From: an archaeon
Lineage (GTDB): Archaea; Thermoproteota; QMWL01
DNA length: 5,745 bases
Direction: 5' to 3'
NCBI GenBank assembly: GCA_003661605.2
Contig: QMWL02000048.1
Location: forward strand, 1-5,745
Numbering within the stretch: the first letter of the stretch is position 1; the number at the start of each line of letters is the position of its first letter. Under the pieces are notes generated by a model. That model had not been told where the DNA came from, did not search any database, and saw only the letters and a program-made list of their open reading frames with translations. Positions 3,807 through 5,745 of this stretch are shown piece after piece. Made by a program: the position numbers and the translations under genes.

Positions 3807-5745
3807 ATGCGTCGGCGGTTCTCCTTACTCGCTCTCTTCGCTATCGCTACACTTCCTCTGCTTGTAGTGCTTGCTCAGACCTCCGATGCACCCACGTGCG
3901 AAATCGTCGCACCGGATCTAGGCTCTTACATCGGAGATTGGTGCGCTATCTGGATTCGCGTAGACGATCCTCAAGGACCTCAAACCGTGGAAAACGTAAC
4001 TCTTACCGTAACAACCTCTCCACCTAAATCGAAGTCGTTTGTATACACGACCTCTAGGTACAATGACACGTTCTTCTATGCAAACCTCTCCCTACCCTAC
4101 GGAAGGCTCGAGCTAACCGCTACTGCCGTTGACGACTCTGGTCTTCAAGGATCGCATACGATCTGGGTTATCCATCCATTTCCCGTTCCCTACTTCAACT
4201 CCTTCGATACACCTACTATACACTTCTTCGAATCATGGGGAGAAGACCTAACCAACTGGACTATATCCCCTGCAGGCACGTGGCATGTCAACTACAGCAA
4301 CTATCATAGCCCTCCCTCTTGTTTCTATACAGGACCGTTCTCCGGACCCATTACGATCACCTTAGTATCTCCTCCAATTAATCTGACGAACTGGACCGGA
4401 GAAGCGTTCTTGTCGTTCTGGAGCAAGATTAATCAAACACCTAGTTTCACCATCCCTCCCACCGACTACTGCTGTGTCGAAGTCAGCACCGATGGTCGGA
4501 CGTGGTATCTTTTATCTCCTTACATAGTTGGATACTGGTCTTGGAGCTTCTTTGGTCGCTACTCGCTAACTAAGTATGTAGGTCGCATCATTTACTTGCG
4601 CTTCAAGCTTGTAGCAAGCTCCTCTGGTGGCGGTGCCGGTTGGTGGCTGGACGACATTATCGTAGGCAACGAGAAGAAGGTTCTAGTACTCGACAAACTG
4701 GTTAAGCACTTCAGCTGCGACTCCCTAGACGAGTGGACCTATTCAGGAGATTGGTCGGTGTGTACATCAACCTACCATAGCTATCCTTCTTGCATCTGCT
4801 GCGGATCGTTTTCTGGCAACAAGCGCTACACTATCACCTCTCCTAGAATTTCGATCCCCTCCGTTAATGATGGTCAGGACATCTACCTACGCCTCTGGTG
4901 GAAGTTCCTCATCGACCAAGACTGCCGCGTAGTCGTTCAGCTATACTACGACGGGCTGTGGCACTCGATTGGCGAGTTTCGATCTTCTCTAAAGAGGTGG
5001 AGGTCATCGAGTTTTTGGATTACGCAGACAAGCGGGAAGCGTATAAAGATCCGCTTCATGGTCGAAGGCTACTCTAACTACGCCTCGTTTCAAGGTCTTT
5101 GGTTTGACGATGTAACGATTCTTGTCTTCAACAGGCGTATTGCAACAAAAGGGAATATAACGGGCTGGTTTTCCACCGAGAACAGCCTCTGGCGGGTAAC
5201 GCCCATCCGTTGCTACAGCTATAACTTCAGTCTGTGGTGGGGCGATACAAGTACCTGCCTCTGCTACTACGGCGTAAGCTATCCCCTTGATCTATGGGTA
5301 GATCTCCGGGATGTGGATCACGCCTACATCCACTTCCACGCCTACTGGAACTTCACCGACCCTCAGAGTTGCGCGTCTCTCAGAGTCTGCTATGATGAGA
5401 GCGAGTGGGTGCTTCTCGACACATTTATGGGTGCCCGATCCTCATGGACTACACGACAGTACCGCATCAACGGAGGGTGCGTTGTAAGAATACGATTCCA
5501 AGTAGAGGTGTATAGCTCCTATGCTATCGGCTTCTTCGTCGACGATTTCGCTGTCCTACCTACAACGTCCGATACCGCATCCCCCAACGTAAGCATAGTA
5601 GAGCCTAAATCAGGCGCTTGGTTCAACTTCACCAACGTTACGTGTGTTTGGCAGGGTGAAGACGATGTTGGTGTATGCGAGTATGAGGTTAGGGTAGATG
5701 GGTCTTCCGTTGCGGTTGAGCTACCCCCTACTACAACCAACTACA
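3807..5745 (+). CDS. Secreted modular surface protein with MAM/jelly-roll-like repeats, 3' end beyond the window
   Basis: The frame from ATG 3807 stays open to the window edge (646 residues, partial). Residues 1-24 are a signal peptide: MRRR, a hydrophobic core, then LAQT. Residues 31-125 look Ig-like. Three related modules follow (about 139-288, 302-440 and 444-584). Each opens with a W-rich segment, carries a Y/C-rich loop (YHSPPSC, YHSYPSC, CYSYNFS), and ends in W/F-x-DD (GWWLDDIIV, LWFDDVTIL, GFFVDDFAV). Module 1 also has SPPINLTNW and VEVSTDGRTW, as in the jelly-roll or MAM-like domains attached to secreted peptidases and adhesins. From 593, NVSIVEPKSGAWF starts another Ig-like domain. 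There are 19 cysteines (disulfides likely) and 14 N-x-S/T sequons. No peptidase domain is seen in the visible part. Ligand and anchor are unknown, since any C-terminal membrane or cell-wall anchor would lie past the edge. Confidence 0.85.
   Translation, partial: MRRRFSLLALFAIATLPLLVVLAQTSDAPTCEIVAPDLGSYIGDWCAIWIRVDDPQGPQTVENVTLTVTTSPPKSKSFVYTTSRYNDTFFYANLSLPYGRLELTATAVDDSGLQGSHTIWVIHPFPVPYFNSFDTPTIHFFESWGEDLTNWTISPAGTWHVNYSNYHSPPSCFYTGPFSGPITITLVSPPINLTNWTGEAFLSFWSKINQTPSFTIPPTDYCCVEVSTDGRTWYLLSPYIVGYWSWSFFGRYSLTKYVGRIIYLRFKLVASSSGGGAGWWLDDIIVGNEKKVLVLDKLVKHFSCDSLDEWTYSGDWSVCTSTYHSYPSCICCGSFSGNKRYTITSPRISIPSVNDGQDIYLRLWWKFLIDQDCRVVVQLYYDGLWHSIGEFRSSLKRWRSSSFWITQTSGKRIKIRFMVEGYSNYASFQGLWFDDVTILVFNRRIATKGNITGWFSTENSLWRVTPIRCYSYNFSLWWGDTSTCLCYYGVSYPLDLWVDLRDVDHAYIHFHAYWNFTDPQSCASLRVCYDESEWVLLDTFMGARSSWTTRQYRINGGCVVRIRFQVEVYSSYAIGFFVDDFAVLPTTSDTASPNVSIVEPKSGAWFNFTNVTCVWQGEDDVGVCEYEVRVDGSSVAVELPPTTTNY

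Noticed and set aside
5519..5740. Minus-strand open frame near the right edge
   Set aside because: It is antisense to the Ig-like domain of the surface protein, whose frame stays open for more than 640 codons; its Ser/Thr-rich product is a typical shadow.

Overview
The window carries nine protein-coding genes packed with almost no spacer: the end of one gene, seven complete genes, and one gene running off the right edge. No RNA genes, CRISPR arrays or insertion sequences are visible. Several things point to a thermophilic archaeon. VapBC-type (AbrB plus PIN) and V4R genes are common there. GTG/TTG starts are frequent and mostly lack Shine-Dalgarno sites. A/T boxes of TTTAAA type lie about 24-27 nt upstream of three start codons, as expected for archaeal TATA boxes on leaderless transcripts. 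A secreted protein is loaded with N-glycosylation sequons. Arginine is mostly CGN rather than AGR, which is atypical of many hyperthermophilic archaea, so a thermophilic bacterium is not excluded.

Left part (1-1548, + strand): the last 27 residues of a deoxyribose-phosphate aldolase (DeoC), then a tight three-gene unit. Its first gene encodes a 137-residue coiled-coil protein with a lysine-rich head and a glutamate-rich tail. The other two are tandem V4R-domain genes, joined to each other by an ATGA stop/start overlap. The V4R fold is related to the Bet3 subunits of eukaryotic TRAPP tethering complexes. A long coiled coil made together with two diverged V4R partners is therefore the most intriguing arrangement here and the best candidate for an undescribed system.

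Middle (1545-2285, - strand): a DUF72 (YecE-like) gene that converges on the second V4R gene with a 4-bp overlap of ends. It has the only clear Shine-Dalgarno sequence in the window. An 80-bp divergent intergenic region separates it from vapB. A 7-bp-arm inverted repeat there surrounds a self-complementary TTTAAA, which could act as a shared TATA box and as an autoregulatory operator.

Right part (2366-5745, + strand): a VapB-like AbrB antitoxin overlapping a VapC-like PIN toxin, in which a normally conserved catalytic glutamate appears as glutamine. A family 2 glycosyltransferase resembling dolichol-phosphate sugar synthases starts 5 nt later. After a 49-nt gap with a T-rich tract and a TATA-like box comes a large secreted protein open to the window edge (646 residues visible). 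It has a signal peptide, an Ig-like region, three repeated MAM/jelly-roll-like modules ending in W/F-x-DD, a further Ig-like domain, 19 cysteines and 14 sequons. The neighbouring glycosyltransferase and this sequon-rich protein suggest a link through surface-protein glycosylation.
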